A DNA stretch of 64,000 nucleotides from Gadus chalcogrammus (GCF_026213295.1 NC_079427.1:33483170-33547169), one strand, 5' to 3'. Counted from the first letter of the stretch, positions 1 to 52,891 are shown. Notes: generated by a model from the letters alone, not told the origin. Program-made: numbers and translations.

Positions 1-237
1 TGAGGGCCAGATCCAGTCTGCCGACTGTCGGCCTATTCACGATTGGCTTAAAAAAATGGCTCATTTAAATTTATACCAATACGATGGTGGGAAAAGCTTA
101 CCAGTTTTTATGTTTTTTATACTTCATTTCTATACTTGGAAGCCATCGGAGTACATATTTTTTTAGAAGAAAGGGGTTATGTGGTAGGAACTTTAAGAAT
201 GCTTAACTGGGATATTTATATATTCATGGCTCAAATA

Positions 238-444
238 TTAAGGATCATGCTTTTGACGTGTAACTAACGCATTTACGCGGTCAGCGATCCGCTGCCAGGC
301 TTTGGTTCTCCGGGTTGAAGAGGCTTTAGCGTTCCCTTTTCTTGTGATAATGTCCTTCTCCTCGTCATAGCTCTCCAGGAGAACCTGAAGTTCCATTTCA
401 TTGAAATAAGCGGCCCGTTTCGCCATTTCGAACAGGGTTTCCAT
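238..444 (-). pseudogene. Myb/SANT-like DNA-binding exon of a PIF/Harbinger-type element
   Basis: A minus-strand reading frame begins at an ATG (442-444) with METLFEMAKRAAYF and runs 68 codons to a stop at 238-240. It contains a helical Myb/SANT-like pattern (ELQVLLESYDEEKDII, then TKAWQRIADRVNAL). From family knowledge this resembles the Myb_DNA-bind_5 type found in the accessory protein of fish Harbinger transposons, which binds element DNA with the transposase. The frame is open further upstream to 657, but that part does not look protein-like. No transposase gene is adjacent, so I read it as a stranded element exon. Assignment to the Myb/SANT class is fairly sure; coding status today is doubtful. 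Confidence 0.6.
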
Positions 445-764
445 GATCCATACATCACGTCTTTTTACGTTTGGCGGTGACGCGCACAACCCTGTGTTAA
501 CCAACCCCGAGTTGATTGAACTAATGCATAACCGCTGCTGTGGAACCGAAAACTCTGGGTTAGTCGGCACAGGGTAAATCAACCTCAAGTTCAGCGTTAA
601 CTCAGTGTTTGTTAAACCTCCGTTCGTGGAACACCCCTCTGGACGAGGGTTTCGCAAGCTCTCTTGCGTTGTTTGGCCGCATGCATGCGCATGCGGATGC
701 GGATGCGCGGTAGCCAGGCGACCGTCTCATCCAATGGCGAGCTCAGTTGGCGCTGTGTGCTTCA

Positions 765-860
765 AGATTCCGATTGGCCCAGAGAAATGTCAATTATAAG
801 AAAGATTCTGAAGCAAGTGCTGAGATTCCGATTGGCCCAGAGAAATGTCAATTATAAGAA
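765..860. repeat. Pair of perfect 38-bp direct repeats
   Basis: The same 38 bases, starting agattccgattggcccagag, occur at 765-802 and 823-860 with a 20-bp spacer. This is a short local duplication; no gene overlaps it. Confidence 0.85.
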
Positions 861-1789
861 CGATCCAATAATTTTTCGCAATTCTGGACCCCCCCCCCCC
901 AAAAACTAAACTATCCGGTTCTACACGATTCACGTGAATGACCAAATTGACCAAGAAAACGACGATTGTCGCCAAAAAGCGACAAGTTTGCAGCTCTGAG
1001 TTTTAATTTGAGTTCTTTATGCATACTGGACGAGGGCGTTAGCCACTGTTAGCTAACCCAGCCAGTTAGCTGTGTGACATATGCTAGCTGAAGTTTTGTT
1101 ATCCACTCCACTGCAGTGTTTCCCCCAGTAAATGTCTCAGTCAAGGTGGTAAGCAGTCGGTGGTGTTGTTGTTTTTTTTTATTTTTTTTATTTTTGGGGG
1201 TATTTTGCTCAAAGATGCCAGTACGCATGAATGAAATAAACGACTGTTTATTTCCATATAAATAAACAACAGTAGGTACAAATGTTGTGCAAACATGCAG
1301 ACACTACAAAATAAAATTAAAGAAAAGTGCAAATTAAATACAAATAATGGACAATACACTTAACATTTGTATGCAAATTCAACTATTTACAGTTCCTTTT
1401 TTGGATCTTATTTGCGGCACAGCTGACAAGAGGCATCAGTGCATGCAATTCTGCGTGGCTGTGCAAAGAACAGTTTCAGCGCCCTGCTGTAATTGAACTT
1501 TTTTTTTTTTTTTTTTTTTAATACATTGGTAGTCAAGGCGGGGCCCTAGTCTTGTTAAGGCGGCCGCCTTAACAAGATAGTGCTGGGGGAAACCCTGCAC
1601 TGTAAGGACTTTCTACGACGGAGTATTAGGGCCACACGTGAAGAAAAAAAATATTTTTGCCGTGAGGAGATTAAAGTCGACATTAAACTCGAAATGTCGA
1701 GAATAAAGTTGAAACATCATATCGACTTTAATCTCGACGTGTCCATTTTCCGTTCCTCTGTCAGCACGCAGACGCTCCGGGCATCCTCA

Positions 1790-2030
1790 CAAGCGTGCAG
1801 CGGATGACACGAAGTAGTCGGCAATAACCCTGGGGTCATTGTTTGTGGTGTAGGCGGCCTCCATCCAAACAATATAGCGACTAAAACCGTCAATGCAACC
1901 ACTGATGGCAATGCCGTATGGCTTTAGTTTATCTTACCCATCCATATGCCAGAGTGCATTTCGGACCTTTGCTGTGATATTGCCTGCGCCTCAGACGCCG
2001 GGCACGCCTTTGCTCCACACCCTCAATCGA
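1790..2030 (-). pseudogene. Fragment of integrase-core domain protein, minus copy
   Basis: Read on the minus strand, the left arm repeats DPEGVEQRRA (out of frame afterwards). Further on it encodes LKPYGIAISGCIDGFSRYI and WMEAAYTTNNDPRVIADYF. The phrase with GCIDGFSR carries the first catalytic aspartate region of the integrase (rve) fold. Frameshifts lie between the pieces. This copy extends further into the core than the plus copy. Confidence 0.5.
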
Positions 2031-2242
2031 GATTAAAGTCAACATTTTATTCTCGACATTTCGAGTTCAATCACGACATGTCGAGATTAAACTTGAAATG
2101 TCGAGAATAAAGTTGAAATATTAAGTTGACTTTAATCTCGATTTGTCGACTTTAAAGTCGACATTAAACTCGAAATGTCGAGAATACAGTTGAAATTAGT
2201 TGGGAGGGATAGCAACCGCTCCACGGGCCTGCACTGAATCCA

Positions 2243-2503
2243 TTGGCTTGTGTAGATATTTTGGTAAAATTGTATTTCAGAATCGGGTTTAACATGGGAA
2301 ATGGGCAGATGCAAGGATACAGATGGTTGCACCTCTGTGCAATACATAAAGGTTATGTTGTGTCGCAAAATACATTAAGACAATTGATCAAGATGCTTGA
2401 TCCTGAGGGTGTGGAGCAAAGGCGTGCCCGGCGTCTGAGGCGCAGGCAATATCACAGCAAAGGTCCGAAATGCACTCTGGCATGGACGGGTACGATAAAC
2501 TAA
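2243..2503 (+). pseudogene. Fragment of integrase-core (DDE) domain protein, plus copy
   Basis: The frame contains GYRWLHLCAIHKGYVVSQ followed by DPEGVEQRRARRLRRRQY. I recognise this as the region just N-terminal to the catalytic core of the integrase-core-domain proteins common in fish genomes. It ends at a stop within the right arm of the palindrome, before any catalytic acidic residue. Only about 85 residues survive, so it cannot be an active enzyme. Confidence 0.55.
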
Positions 2504-2852
2504 ATCCATACGTCATTCAGCTAGCATATGTCACACAGCTAACTGGCTGGGTTAGCTAACAGTGGCTAACGCCCTCGTCCAGTATGCATAAAGAACTCAA
2601 ATTAAAACAACTTAACTTACCGTTGCTGTTGTGGACTGGACCGGGGGAGCTACACCCTGAGGTGCAGCCCGTACAGCTGCAATAACCACCCGTTCGATGT
2701 CTAGGACTCCCAGAGAACCGGACATGCCTTGCCTTTGCCGTGCGATCTTTGCAGCGCGATTTGAAGCCGCTGCAGTCTGCAGTGGGCGTGGTTTCCTTGG
2801 GGATTTGAATATTTTCTAAATATTTAGCTTTAGGCCTACACTTAGCGACACA

Positions 2853-3185
2853 TTTAGAGTTAACGTTTAGATTTAACATTTAACATTTAGATTTAACATT
2901 TAGATTTATATATAAGATTTAGATTTAACATTTAGATTTAGATTTAACATTTAACATTTAGATATAGATTTAACATTTACATTTAACATTTACATTTATC
3001 TAGGCCTATAACATTTAGATTTAGATTTAACATTTAGATTTAACATTTAGATTTAACATTAAAAATTTAGATATAAATTTAACATTTAGATTTAACATTT
3101 AAAATGTAGATATAAATGTAACATTTAGATTTCACATTTACATTTAGATATAACATTTATATTTAGATATAAAATTTATATATAA
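2853..3185. repeat. AT-rich minisatellite
   Basis: Irregular tandem array of a roughly 12-15 bp unit of the form aacatttagattt with many point and length variants. Confidence 0.85.
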
Positions 3186-3656
3186 TTTCTAACATGGATT
3201 TTGTACATTTGAACATCGTGTTGTTTTACATGAATTTTTCTCTCAAATGTGAGGAAATGCGCAAAATGTGAGGAAAGTGAGCTAAATGTTGAAAATGTGT
3301 CAGCTAAAAAAAAGGTAACAGAGTTTTTACAAATGGCACCCAATTTGAGTGTGCTGTTAAATAGGTAAACGATCATTTCTTAATATTTAATGTATTACTG
3401 CTTATATTTATTTTCATCGTTTCTTTTATGTTTGCTTAACGATTCAAAAACAACGTCGGAACAGCGCTGCATTATAAATCATCGATTATATACTGCCATC
3501 TAGTGGCAGTTAGTGGAAGCCACCCGACATGTGACACAGCTTAGCTACCCCAGTAGAGGGCGGACTTATACATAATATTAGATTCCTTTATTTATTTATT
3601 TATTTATACCGTTCCGTGTCGTTTTTACGATTGCCTTCCGTTTTAATTTATTTTTT

Positions 3657-3658
<2 letters not shown>

Positions 3659-3740
<82 letters not shown>
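3659..3740. repeat. (CT)n microsatellite
   Basis: About 41 uninterrupted CT units, directly joined to a (CAATT)n array that ends the neighbouring LINE. Confidence 0.97.
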
Positions 3741-3747
<7 letters not shown>

Positions 3748-4775
3748 ATTCAATTCAATTCAATTCAATTCAATTCAATTCAATTCAATTCAATTCAATT
3801 CAATTCAATTCAATTCAAAAAAGCTTTATTGGCATGAGAAATATACATTTGCATTGCCAAAGCAGGTGAACAATAAAATAAACAGCGTTATAAAATAAAA
3901 AGTAAAAAGGTAAGGTATATTTTACAATACATAATATAATAAGTATAAACCGTAAGAAATATCTATGCATATCAAATGTAATACTATAAAAGTACTATAA
4001 AAGTAAAATGCAATATTTTTAAATTAACAAAATTACAGTATCTCGTATGAACAGATAAATTAAAGATACACTCTAAATACACAGTATTTACATTATGGAG
4101 GATGTGTGCAATAGTGCAATTATTGTGTGAACAGTGAGTCCAGGGGCATGAGTCTATGGGGAGTTTATGGTTCTTCACTCATCACAACAGGTTACGAATC
4201 TTGCAGCTGCATTTGCACATTGTTGTATTTCTCCCAACAGGTATGGCAGTTTGTGAGCATCTGGAGTTTCTTTGAAGTCCTTGCATGCCTTTGTAATCCG
4301 TGGCAAGGGTGCATTCCTGATGTCTTCGTATGACTGGCAGGAAGTCAGGAAGTGTAGTTGTGTTCTGTCTCTAGTTGGTTGTGTGGGCAGTGGGAGCACA
4401 GTCTGTCTTCTCTTGGGAGTCCGGTCTGCCTGTGGCGTCCCTTCTCGGTGGCCAGGCTGTGTTCGCTGAGTCTGTATCTGGTCAAGGATTTCCTCAGTTT
4501 TGGGTCGGTCACGGTGGGCAGGTATTCTGCCACGGTGTAGTCTCTGTTAAGGGACAAATAGCAGGCCAATTTACCCTGGTTTTTGGTGGTCTCTTTCCAA
4601 TGTGCCAAATACTTTTCCTTTTGTTTTCTTATAATTTGGTTTTGCCTGATGTGTTGGGATGATGTTCACAAGCTGGCACTTTTCTGGATGTAATTCTCTG
4701 TGGGTAAGAGCCTTGTTGTGGAGTGTGTTGCTGTCGCTTTCCTTAAGGTGGTTATGCCATTTTCGGGCTCGCTTC
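3741..4775 (-). mobile_element. 5'-truncated non-LTR retrotransposon with (AATTG)n tail
   Basis: On the minus strand the order is: C-terminal coding remnants (4775 to about 4175), a short 3' UTR, then a tail of pentanucleotide units (CAATT on +, 3741-3816). Recognisable protein pieces are ARKWHNHLKESDSNTLHNKA, RLSEHSLATEKGRHRQTG, the zinc-knuckle-like LCSHCPHNQLETEHN, and FLTSCQSYEDIR. At least two frameshifts separate them. This is the C-terminal region of a fish LINE (probably Tx1/L1-type; clade not certain). The 3' end containing ccaataaagc next to repeated TTGAA units is a frequent fish LINE ending. It is a dead copy. Confidence 0.75.
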
Positions 4776-4922
4776 TGAATTAATAACGATTGGATATGGT
4801 CCTAATTCTGCTCTGCATGCATTATTTGGCGTCTTTCTTTGGACTTTTAGTATTGATTGGCAGAATTCAGCATGAAGAGTTTCAATTTGATTGGATGAGA
4901 CAATCAGTTTGTCTAATTTTAT

Positions 4923-4926
<4 letters not shown>

Positions 4927-5010
<84 letters not shown>
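4927..5010. repeat. (CT)n microsatellite
   Basis: About 42 CT units, ending at a short atatattatata stretch. Confidence 0.97.
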
Positions 5011-5016
<6 letters not shown>

Positions 5017-6084
5017 TATATATCTTTTTAATGTAAAACAAAAAAGGTGTTGATATGATGACCATCAAAGTTCCATCACTGAGACGATTTAAATATTGAA
5101 AGAACAGCACAAAATAGCCTAGACACAGTTGCAAAAATATACCATAATTGAACGGGGATTGAAAATCTGATTTTGTATAATACTCAAGGTAAAACAGACA
5201 TCAATTAGCAAAACCTTACTCTTGCCAATACATTTTTAAAAGAGACTTGCAATGACGGACTGTCAGTAACCCTTATCTTATTTACCTTTCAACCAACAGA
5301 GGAACCAACATTTGTGAAGAAATCCGAATTAGGCAGTTAGCTTTAAAGAGGAACAAACCGATTTTTTCTATTTTATTATGGTTTTGAAAGTAATGCAATT
5401 GCATAACAAACCCACAAATTGCTCCATTTATCAGTGGTCTCTTGCTAATCCATCCCCGCTTTCATCAGTCTCAATACCAGTAGCCTATCAGTTATCCCTT
5501 TGCCAAACCGATTGCGGGCCTCATATTAATCAAAAGATTAACATGATTATGTTCCGAAGCCCCCCCCCAAGGCCAAGATTAGCTATAGTTTGGGTTACCA
5601 GGATTTGCTTTTGGTAATTCTCTGTACTCCTTGTGTGCTTCAGTGAGAGCTGTTTTACTTACTTATCTGGCAAAGGCATATGCAAAAAGACAAGAACTTT
5701 GGAGAGAGAAATAGCAGTATTTGTTGTCTTTCGTATTTGACCTGAGTCAACAAATTAAGGTGTATTTGGATATACAGAGGCGAACATTTGAATTTTTAAG
5801 GCCTTATTCTTTAGAAATGAATGTGTCTAAGTTGACATCCATTATAATTCTATGTTATTCATTGATTTTGCTAACCAGCCCGGTTTTGTATTTTTGACTT
5901 TTTAGGCAGGATTCCTTTAAATAATAATTATCTGCAAATCACTGCCATCTTTTCCCTCATGTGTTTAATATGAATATTAGTTGATCGATCAAAGATGGCT
6001 CCAATGTGCAACTGTAGTTTACGACAAAATAAATTCAGGGTGCAGCTTTAAAAACCTATAGCAGCTGCTCTAACTGGTCAACTG
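5011..6084. other. Intergenic DNA upstream of vasp
   Basis: AT-rich unique-looking sequence. I see no credible gene, tRNA or named transposon in it. Confidence 0.5.
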
Positions 6085-6190
<106 letters not shown>

Positions 6191-6599
6191 GCCTCTGTGA
6201 GACAGATTGGATGTCTGAATGTTTACACATACTATGAATATGTAATGGATTCCTTACATATTTTCAATACTTCCCCCTATTTAGAAGAACAGCACTTCCA
6301 AGAATGACCTACACCACGACACATCGATGAAAGTCTACTTAAGTAGTCCACTTTGTATTAAATTACTTTAGACCCCTGCTTAGAAAAAGCCCCCTCGGTT
6401 ACAACTGTTGAAGTGCAGAATTAAAAAATAAATAGGCTAAATCCAAAAAATAATTATATTGCAATTGTATTGCATTGATCAAGGTTTTTCCGCCATTGAT
6501 TTGATTACTACACACCATAAAAGACTACAAATAAAATTGAAGTGAATAATGATCTCAAACTTGGATGATAAAGGAGCCACCGCCAGGGCGAGGTGAAGC

Positions 6600-7086
6600 G
6601 CGCCTGAGGGCTTTGGATGAGGGAATATCTCGGGTAGGGCCAGACTCCAGTGAACTCACCCACAGCCTTGTGGCCGGGAAAACAGTCTGACGCACATTCA
6701 CGCCATTGTGTCCGTGGAACCAGCAGATCAATTAGTGCCAATTAAAGAAGAAGTTGCGCTTTGGACGTGCGTTTTTTTTTCACTTTGTCTTGGAGCTCAG
6801 TGCTCGGTGGTGATATCAGACCAATGCGGGATAGTGATCGGAGTTGACGAGCCGCTCCACTACTGTATCCCCCCCCTCCCCCCCCTTTCCGCACAACCAG
6901 GAAATCCACCGCCGAGGTGTGCTCCTTCTTTATCCGGCTTGTAGCTCCCCCTCTACGGGTGTTAGATGTACGTTGACGGGCTTTTGTCGGGTTCTTTACG
7001 TTATCCGGTTGCTTCTTAAACCCGGGCTTTTGATCTGAAGACACCCGGACTGCACCCGAGGAGAGGACCTCCACCCCGGCGGAACA
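6600..7086 (+). promoter_or_regulatory. vasp: Probable vasp promoter and 5' UTR
   Basis: The sequence immediately before the vasp start codon is richer in GC than the upstream DNA and includes C-runs at 6869-6887. No TATA box at an obvious position was seen. The start ATG at 7087 follows ggcggaaca, with a purine at -3. The transcription start cannot be placed by eye. Confidence 0.4.
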
Positions 7087-32275
<25,189 letters not shown>

Positions 32276-33329
32276 CAATTAATTTGGCCAAGTCCAACTG
32301 CCTTGAGAATGAATATATAAATATATATATAAGGAAAATATATATTTGTTTTGAGGGAAATTGTTATCAAAAAATTAAATGCTGTTTCTATTTTAATTGA
32401 TGACTGGTGAATGGGTTTTTTGATGATTGTTTTCTTAAGAAATGTTTTGGGTTTACTATTGTTTCTTTTTTTCTATAGAGTATAGACTTTTTACACTTGA
32501 AATATAAAGACAACAGCTTAGAGACACTGGATTAGAAATGCCTTTATAGTCAAATACAGCTGCTTCTTGAAATGCATTATTGTTGAGTCTTTCTTTCAAT
32601 TTGAAAAGTGTATTTCTAATCGAATAGAGAAAATGATCATCAGGAACTGCATGCAGGATCCTGCCAGGACTTCTACACCTCAACAGGCCAATGGAGTTGA
32701 TTTTTCTCCAGTCGATGGTATGGAAGACCTGTGACCAAATAATACAATTAAATCTTGCATTATTTGTTCCAAAATAATGAGTTGTATTCATTGTAATCAA
32801 ATACATATTATGTGGGCCTGTTATTCCTACCTGCACCAACACTACTTTGTTCCCGAGCAATAGCCAGCCTATCCCACCACTTAATACATCATTCGATTTC
32901 CAACCCATGTTTAAAAATAGATATATTCAAGTATTGTAAGTTTAATGATCTATTACCGAATGACTCGTGTGATGTGGTGTAGCCTATTTTCTGTATACAG
33001 ACTTACATGGATGGCCAATTAACCTAGTGATTTATATATTTTTAGGCAATTAATTAAATAGGTTCCTTGTTCTCTAATACAACCCCAATCCGTGGTTATT
33101 GTCAAAAATCTGACGTATGACAAGTGTTTAGGCAGCCATTCTAATTGGTAAAATAGCCCGAGTGCTTCCCTAATAGAAGGGGAGCGTGAGGAACTAGCCT
33201 ACATTCAGTAGGCCAATTATATATCCTCTCAAAAAAGGCGCTGTATGGGGTGCGGGAAGATTTGCGGGAGACTTACCCAATAGCTCTAACTATTCAGCTT
33301 TAAAAATAAATAAAAATAATGATACGCAT
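32276..33329. other. vasp-cltc intergenic DNA
   Basis: AT-rich sequence without a recognisable gene. Confidence 0.5.
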
Positions 33330-33455
33330 GAATTAACCAGTGGCTTCTAAGATGGTAAAGCAGCACCATTGTGAGTGAACCATTGGGTTCTTAGTGGGTA
33401 GAGCAGCACCATTCTGAATTAACCAGTGGGTTCTAAGGTGGTAGAGCAGCCCCAG
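33330..33455. repeat. Three-copy 45-48 bp tandem repeat
   Basis: Three copies of a unit containing gaattaaccagtgg, ttctaaggtgg and tagagcagcaccatt, just upstream of the cltc promoter. Confidence 0.8.
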
Positions 33456-33499
33456 TGCGTCCTCCCAGCCTGATGTCCCCAGTGAGGCTTCCGGACTGA

Positions 33500-33817
33500 A
33501 GAGCTTCTGCGCCGCTTCCGCCGCCATTGCGGTTTTCGGAGTAAAGCTTGTGCCGCCGTAGCCGCTGCTCCTCTCCGATGCGGTGGATATAACGCACGGA
33601 CCGGGGGACATATTTGACATTTCTGACAACGGAATTTGTTTTTCAAACGTTCAAAAACACTCAGTTTTGCCGCCCTGATCCGGCTTCGTTATCTCCTCCC
33701 TGGCTCCGACCTACAGAGATAAGGAGAGGTCGTAGCTAGCGCGGCTAAGCTACTCCCACTGTCAGCTAGCTGTAGAGCTACAACATCAGCACCATTGAGG
33801 GACCAAACTCAAGCAAC
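33500..33817 (+). promoter_or_regulatory. cltc: Probable cltc promoter and 5' UTR
   Basis: GC-rich, TATA-less stretch before the cltc ATG. It includes gccgccattgcgg (33519-33531), which fits a YY1-type element common in housekeeping promoters. The transcription start is not determined. Confidence 0.45.
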
Positions 33818-49286
<15,469 letters not shown>

Positions 49287-49341
49287 TAGGGAGATCTCTT
49301 TTTGTCTGCATGGTGGCTGTAGCCCATGGATGTACCATGGA

Positions 49342-49951
49342 TTAGGGCTGGGCGATATGGACCAATACTCATATCTCGATATTTTTGGTTCGAATGGCGA
49401 TATACGATGTTATAACGATATTTTGAACAAAACGGGTAAAGTGTGTAGTTTTAACTCCACGCCACAAGTGTTCACTATCAACCTTTTTTTTTTTTGCTCA
49501 ACGAAGCACAGCTGTACTTTAACAACAGATATGTCAGGGATAATGTATAGAACGCCGGTCATTATCGGAAAATAAGCCCCGGCAGGGCGAACAGGACGCC
49601 CTGAAGGGGCTTATTTTCGATAATGAGCGGCGACGTTCTATACATTATCCCGTTTATTACGGCTACTTGCCTAAACGAAAAAATAACCTCATGGTGTGTC
49701 TTTTTACAATTTATTTGTAACCAGCATTCGTAGTGTTGATCAGCAGAGAAATAGTCCGCCGTTGACGTCGCATAGCAACCGAAGACGCTGGGGTTGACAA
49801 GCAGCCTCTTCTCTAATTTGAATGATTTTAGCTTGTGTGTGCCCATGCCCGCGATAAATCATACAACAAGCTAAAATCATTAAAATTAATGTGCTTTATT
49901 TTTATCTTGCACTATTGGAGCACGTACTACTCTCTTGCGATCCGCCTCTGA
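49342..49951. mobile_element. Nested MITEs abutting the assembly gap
   Basis: Starts with a hAT-type end tagggctgggcgatatgg (49344 on) whose partner end is not found. Within it, 49536-49652 is a near-perfect inverted repeat (gggataatgtatagaacg against cgttctatacattatcccg, with stem-internal ttatcggaaaataagcccc). A second stem has 16-bp arms (49821-49836 and 49866-49881). All lie in the cltc intron after exon 19. Confidence 0.65.
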
Positions 49952-50051
49952 NNNNNNNNNNNNNNNNNNNNNNNNNNNNNNNNNNNNNNNNNNNNNNNNN
50001 NNNNNNNNNNNNNNNNNNNNNNNNNNNNNNNNNNNNNNNNNNNNNNNNNNN
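49952..50051. other. Assembly gap (100 N)
   Basis: Exactly 100 N, a conventional placeholder for a join of unknown length. Confidence 0.99.
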
Positions 50052-51022
50052 AAACTGTAAAAACTGGTAGATCGTCGCTTATATCATTTATCAATAGTCC
50101 GCTGGGTGTATTGTTTTTCAATGTCATTAGTGAATATATTGTCTATGAGAGTGGCACAATGTGATGTGACACTCTGAACAGTACTTGAAGAGGGTACTGC
50201 TCAGAGTGTGGGTTAACCCTGATAAATTATAGGTATCTGATTATTGGACATAAACATACTTCCCCCAGACATAAAAAAAGTCTCACCCATGCGTGTGATG
50301 GTAGTAGTTTACACCATTGTACGTGACACAGGAAGGTGATTTGAGAACCAAATTTGTCAACATCTTCAGCCCCACTCCCTAGATGAACAAATAATGTATA
50401 CAAATTATCAGAATTGTTTCCACATTTTGGTTGCATGCTTAATTCCAATGTATGTCAATGAACAAGTACCTCAAATACTGAATACGCGTTGCTGTCATCA
50501 TGGACTGGGTATGGCAGGATAGATCTTTTGGATCTCACCCTCAAACAAGCCTCAGGATCATTGACTTCATATGGATACATGCTTGCTCTCTGGACTGGCA
50601 ACAAGTTAAAAATCTGCAAAGGGTTCAAATAAAATGCAAAAAAGCAGTTTGTTTTCCCGACTGGGCCTTCATTCATTCAAGGTTCCACAATATATATTAG
50701 TAGCCAGGGAAACACATTTGGGGGTAAAGTTCTGAGCAGCCAGGGCCAAACGGGAAGGAGGTGCAACAAATAACCCTCCCCTATGGAGAAAAGAACTGCA
50801 GAAACTTGATATTGCAGTCATGTAAATTAGTTTGTATAACTTTTAATCACAGTACAATCTCAGAAGAGACTTCCTGGGCCACATTATATTACAAACCCTA
50901 ACCATAAGTCATCTAAATGGCAAGGAAAAAAGTATTTTCAGGAAAGAAAATAGGTTAGCATGAAAATGAACCTGTTTAAGTTTATCATAAGCTGGTAGCC
51001 ATGGTTTATATATATATATATA
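50052..51022. other. Unassigned DNA right of the gap
   Basis: No exon, RNA gene or named element recognised; ends in a short (TA)n. Confidence 0.5.
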
Positions 51023-51700
51023 TCATCATCGTCATCCGCTTATCCGGGGTCGGGTCGCGGGGGGAGCAGCTCAAGCAGGGGGCCCCAGACTTCCCTTTCC
51101 CGGGCCACATTGACCAGCTCTGACAGGGGGGGTCCCGAGGCGTTCCCAGGCCAGTGTTGAGATATAATCTCTCCACCTAGTCCTGGGTCTTCCCCGAGGT
51201 CTCCTCCCCACTGGACGTGCCTGAAACACCTCCCAAGGAAGGCGCCCAGTGGGCATCCTTACCAGATGCCCGAACCACCTCAGCTGACTCCTTTCTAAGT
51301 AAAGGAGCAGCGGCTCTAATCCGAGTTCCTCACGGATGGCTGAGCTTCTCACCCTATCCCTAAGGGAGACGCCAGCCACCCTTCTGAGAAAACTCATCTC
51401 GGCCGCTTGTACCCGCGATCTCGTCCTTTCGGTCATCACCCAGCCCTCATGACCATAGGTGAGGATAGGAACGAAGATCGACCGGTAGATCGAGAGCTTT
51501 GCCTTGCGGCTCAGCTCTCTTTTCGTTACAACGGTGCGGTAAAGCGAACGCAATACCGCCCCCGCTGCTCCGATTCTCCAATTCGCCAATCTCACGCTCC
51601 ATAGTACCCTCACTCGCGAACAAGACCCCGAGGTACTTGAACTCCTTCACTTGGGCTAAGGACTCATTTCCTACCCGGAGTAAGCAGTATTTGAAAGTTG
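51023..51700 (-). mobile_element. 5'-truncated Rex3/RTE-like LINE
   Basis: The minus strand encodes VKEFKYLGVLFASEGTMERE, then after a frameshift LSIYRSIFVPILTYGHEGWV, LGLEPLLLYLERSQLRWFGH and GRRPRGRPRTRWRDYIS. This is the classic C-terminal part of a very abundant fish LINE. Its 3' end (ggataagcggatgacgatga) finishes in GAT-type repeats, as described for Rex3. Another frame break lies near the C-terminus, so it is a dead copy. Confidence 0.85.
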
Positions 51701-51924
51701 TAGAATAAATTAATTTGTTAATTTGCTAGAAATGTACTTAACATTTTTAGTCAGTTAATCATTTACATATTTATGTTACACAATTATTACATGTTTACAT
51801 ATAACACAGTCAGGATATTCGGTTGAATCTGCCTCTCTGATTCCCTCACGTTTACCTCAGTCTAAATTCTAGCTTATGATTGGTTAGTTCAGTCACGTGA
51901 TGAGTACGAACAAGGAACTGTTTG

Positions 51925-52009
51925 AAAATAGATTAACGGCGATATTATTTTTATCACGCGATAAAAGTTTTGCGTTAACGCAGCCGTTAACGCCGATAAC
52001 GGCCCACCA

Positions 52010-52014
<5 letters not shown>
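51925..52014. mobile_element. End of a hAT MITE (tagtggtgggccgttat type)
   Basis: On the minus strand it begins tagtggtgggccgttatcgg and continues cgttaacggctgcg. Only one end was identified. Confidence 0.5.
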
Positions 52015-52050
<36 letters not shown>

Positions 52051-52891
52051 TTACATACATACACATATTTATATACACACGTGTGTGTATATATATATAG
52101 ACAGAGGTTAAATTGGGCCGGGGCTGTCCGGGGCGGAGCCCCGGCACATAAGCGGCCGGGTCTGGAGTTCTGCGCAGCAGATCAGCTCCAGCCGATTTTG
52201 GCAGTCTGCCTAGTCCATCACGAGCAATGTTGTCCTACTCATTTACAACTTTTCCATTGCAAATCTATGTTGTTTTAAAACACAATTCTAAATAATGGAG
52301 TAGGGATAGGCTGGCCTAGACATCTGGAGCAAGTTTGAGACGTAGGCATATCGCGCACGAAACTTGCGCAGCAGCTCCTCCTCCCCCCAGATCAGACAAC
52401 ACAACGTCAAATCAACGGTCATCATCAGACATAATTATCGTAGTAGACAGGTGAATGGCGAGGTAAGAGAAACTAAATTAAAGGTGCACGGTATTTTGAA
52501 AGAGGTCGATCATCACCAATAGGCTAATATCATTAGATATGGGCTTGCATTTTCATTAAGCAGGAAAAATTAACCTTAGACATGCAGGGATAGCCTGCTA
52601 CTGGTATGTCAAATGGCAAGCGCTAGTTAAAAAGAACAATGCTGCTAATTCTAAATGATTTAGCAAGTAGTCTATGCGATCTCCGAATCACATTTCTCAT
52701 TCCTAGCTGGATTCCTAGCTGCAAACTTATTTGTATCTATGAATTGCAGTGCATTGCCTAGGCTATTTGTGAGTACAGTAGGTCCTGTGATTTAATGTTT
52801 GCATATAGGCTACACAGCAGGTTAGATTTAAAAGCCCGAGTTAACATGATGGTGACGTAGCCTATCGGCTAGCCTTTAAGAAAAAGATAGC

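Larger units (their letters stand above)
1000..2608. mobile_element. Palindromic relic of an integrase-core DNA transposon
   Basis: Positions 1000-1092 are an exact 93-bp inverted repeat of 2516-2608. A second inverted pair, 1912-2028 against 2404-2515, is imperfect. The right arm is continuous (2404-2608), whereas the left arm is split by about 820 bp. That insert carries a hAT-like sequence with ends cagtgtttcccccag and ctgggggaaaccctg (about 1115-1600). Inside are repeated modules of the type attaaagtcgac / gtcgagaataaagt (1676-1740, 2026-2190). Both arms encode the same protein piece (DPEGVEQRRA...) on opposite strands. I infer a decayed DDE/integrase-core transposon that underwent inverted duplication. 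The family name (IS3EU- or Ginger-like) is uncertain. Confidence 0.65.

Noticed and set aside
2243..2503. A functional integrase gene
   Set aside because: Only the segment before the catalytic core survives and the rest lies inverted and frameshifted in the other arm.
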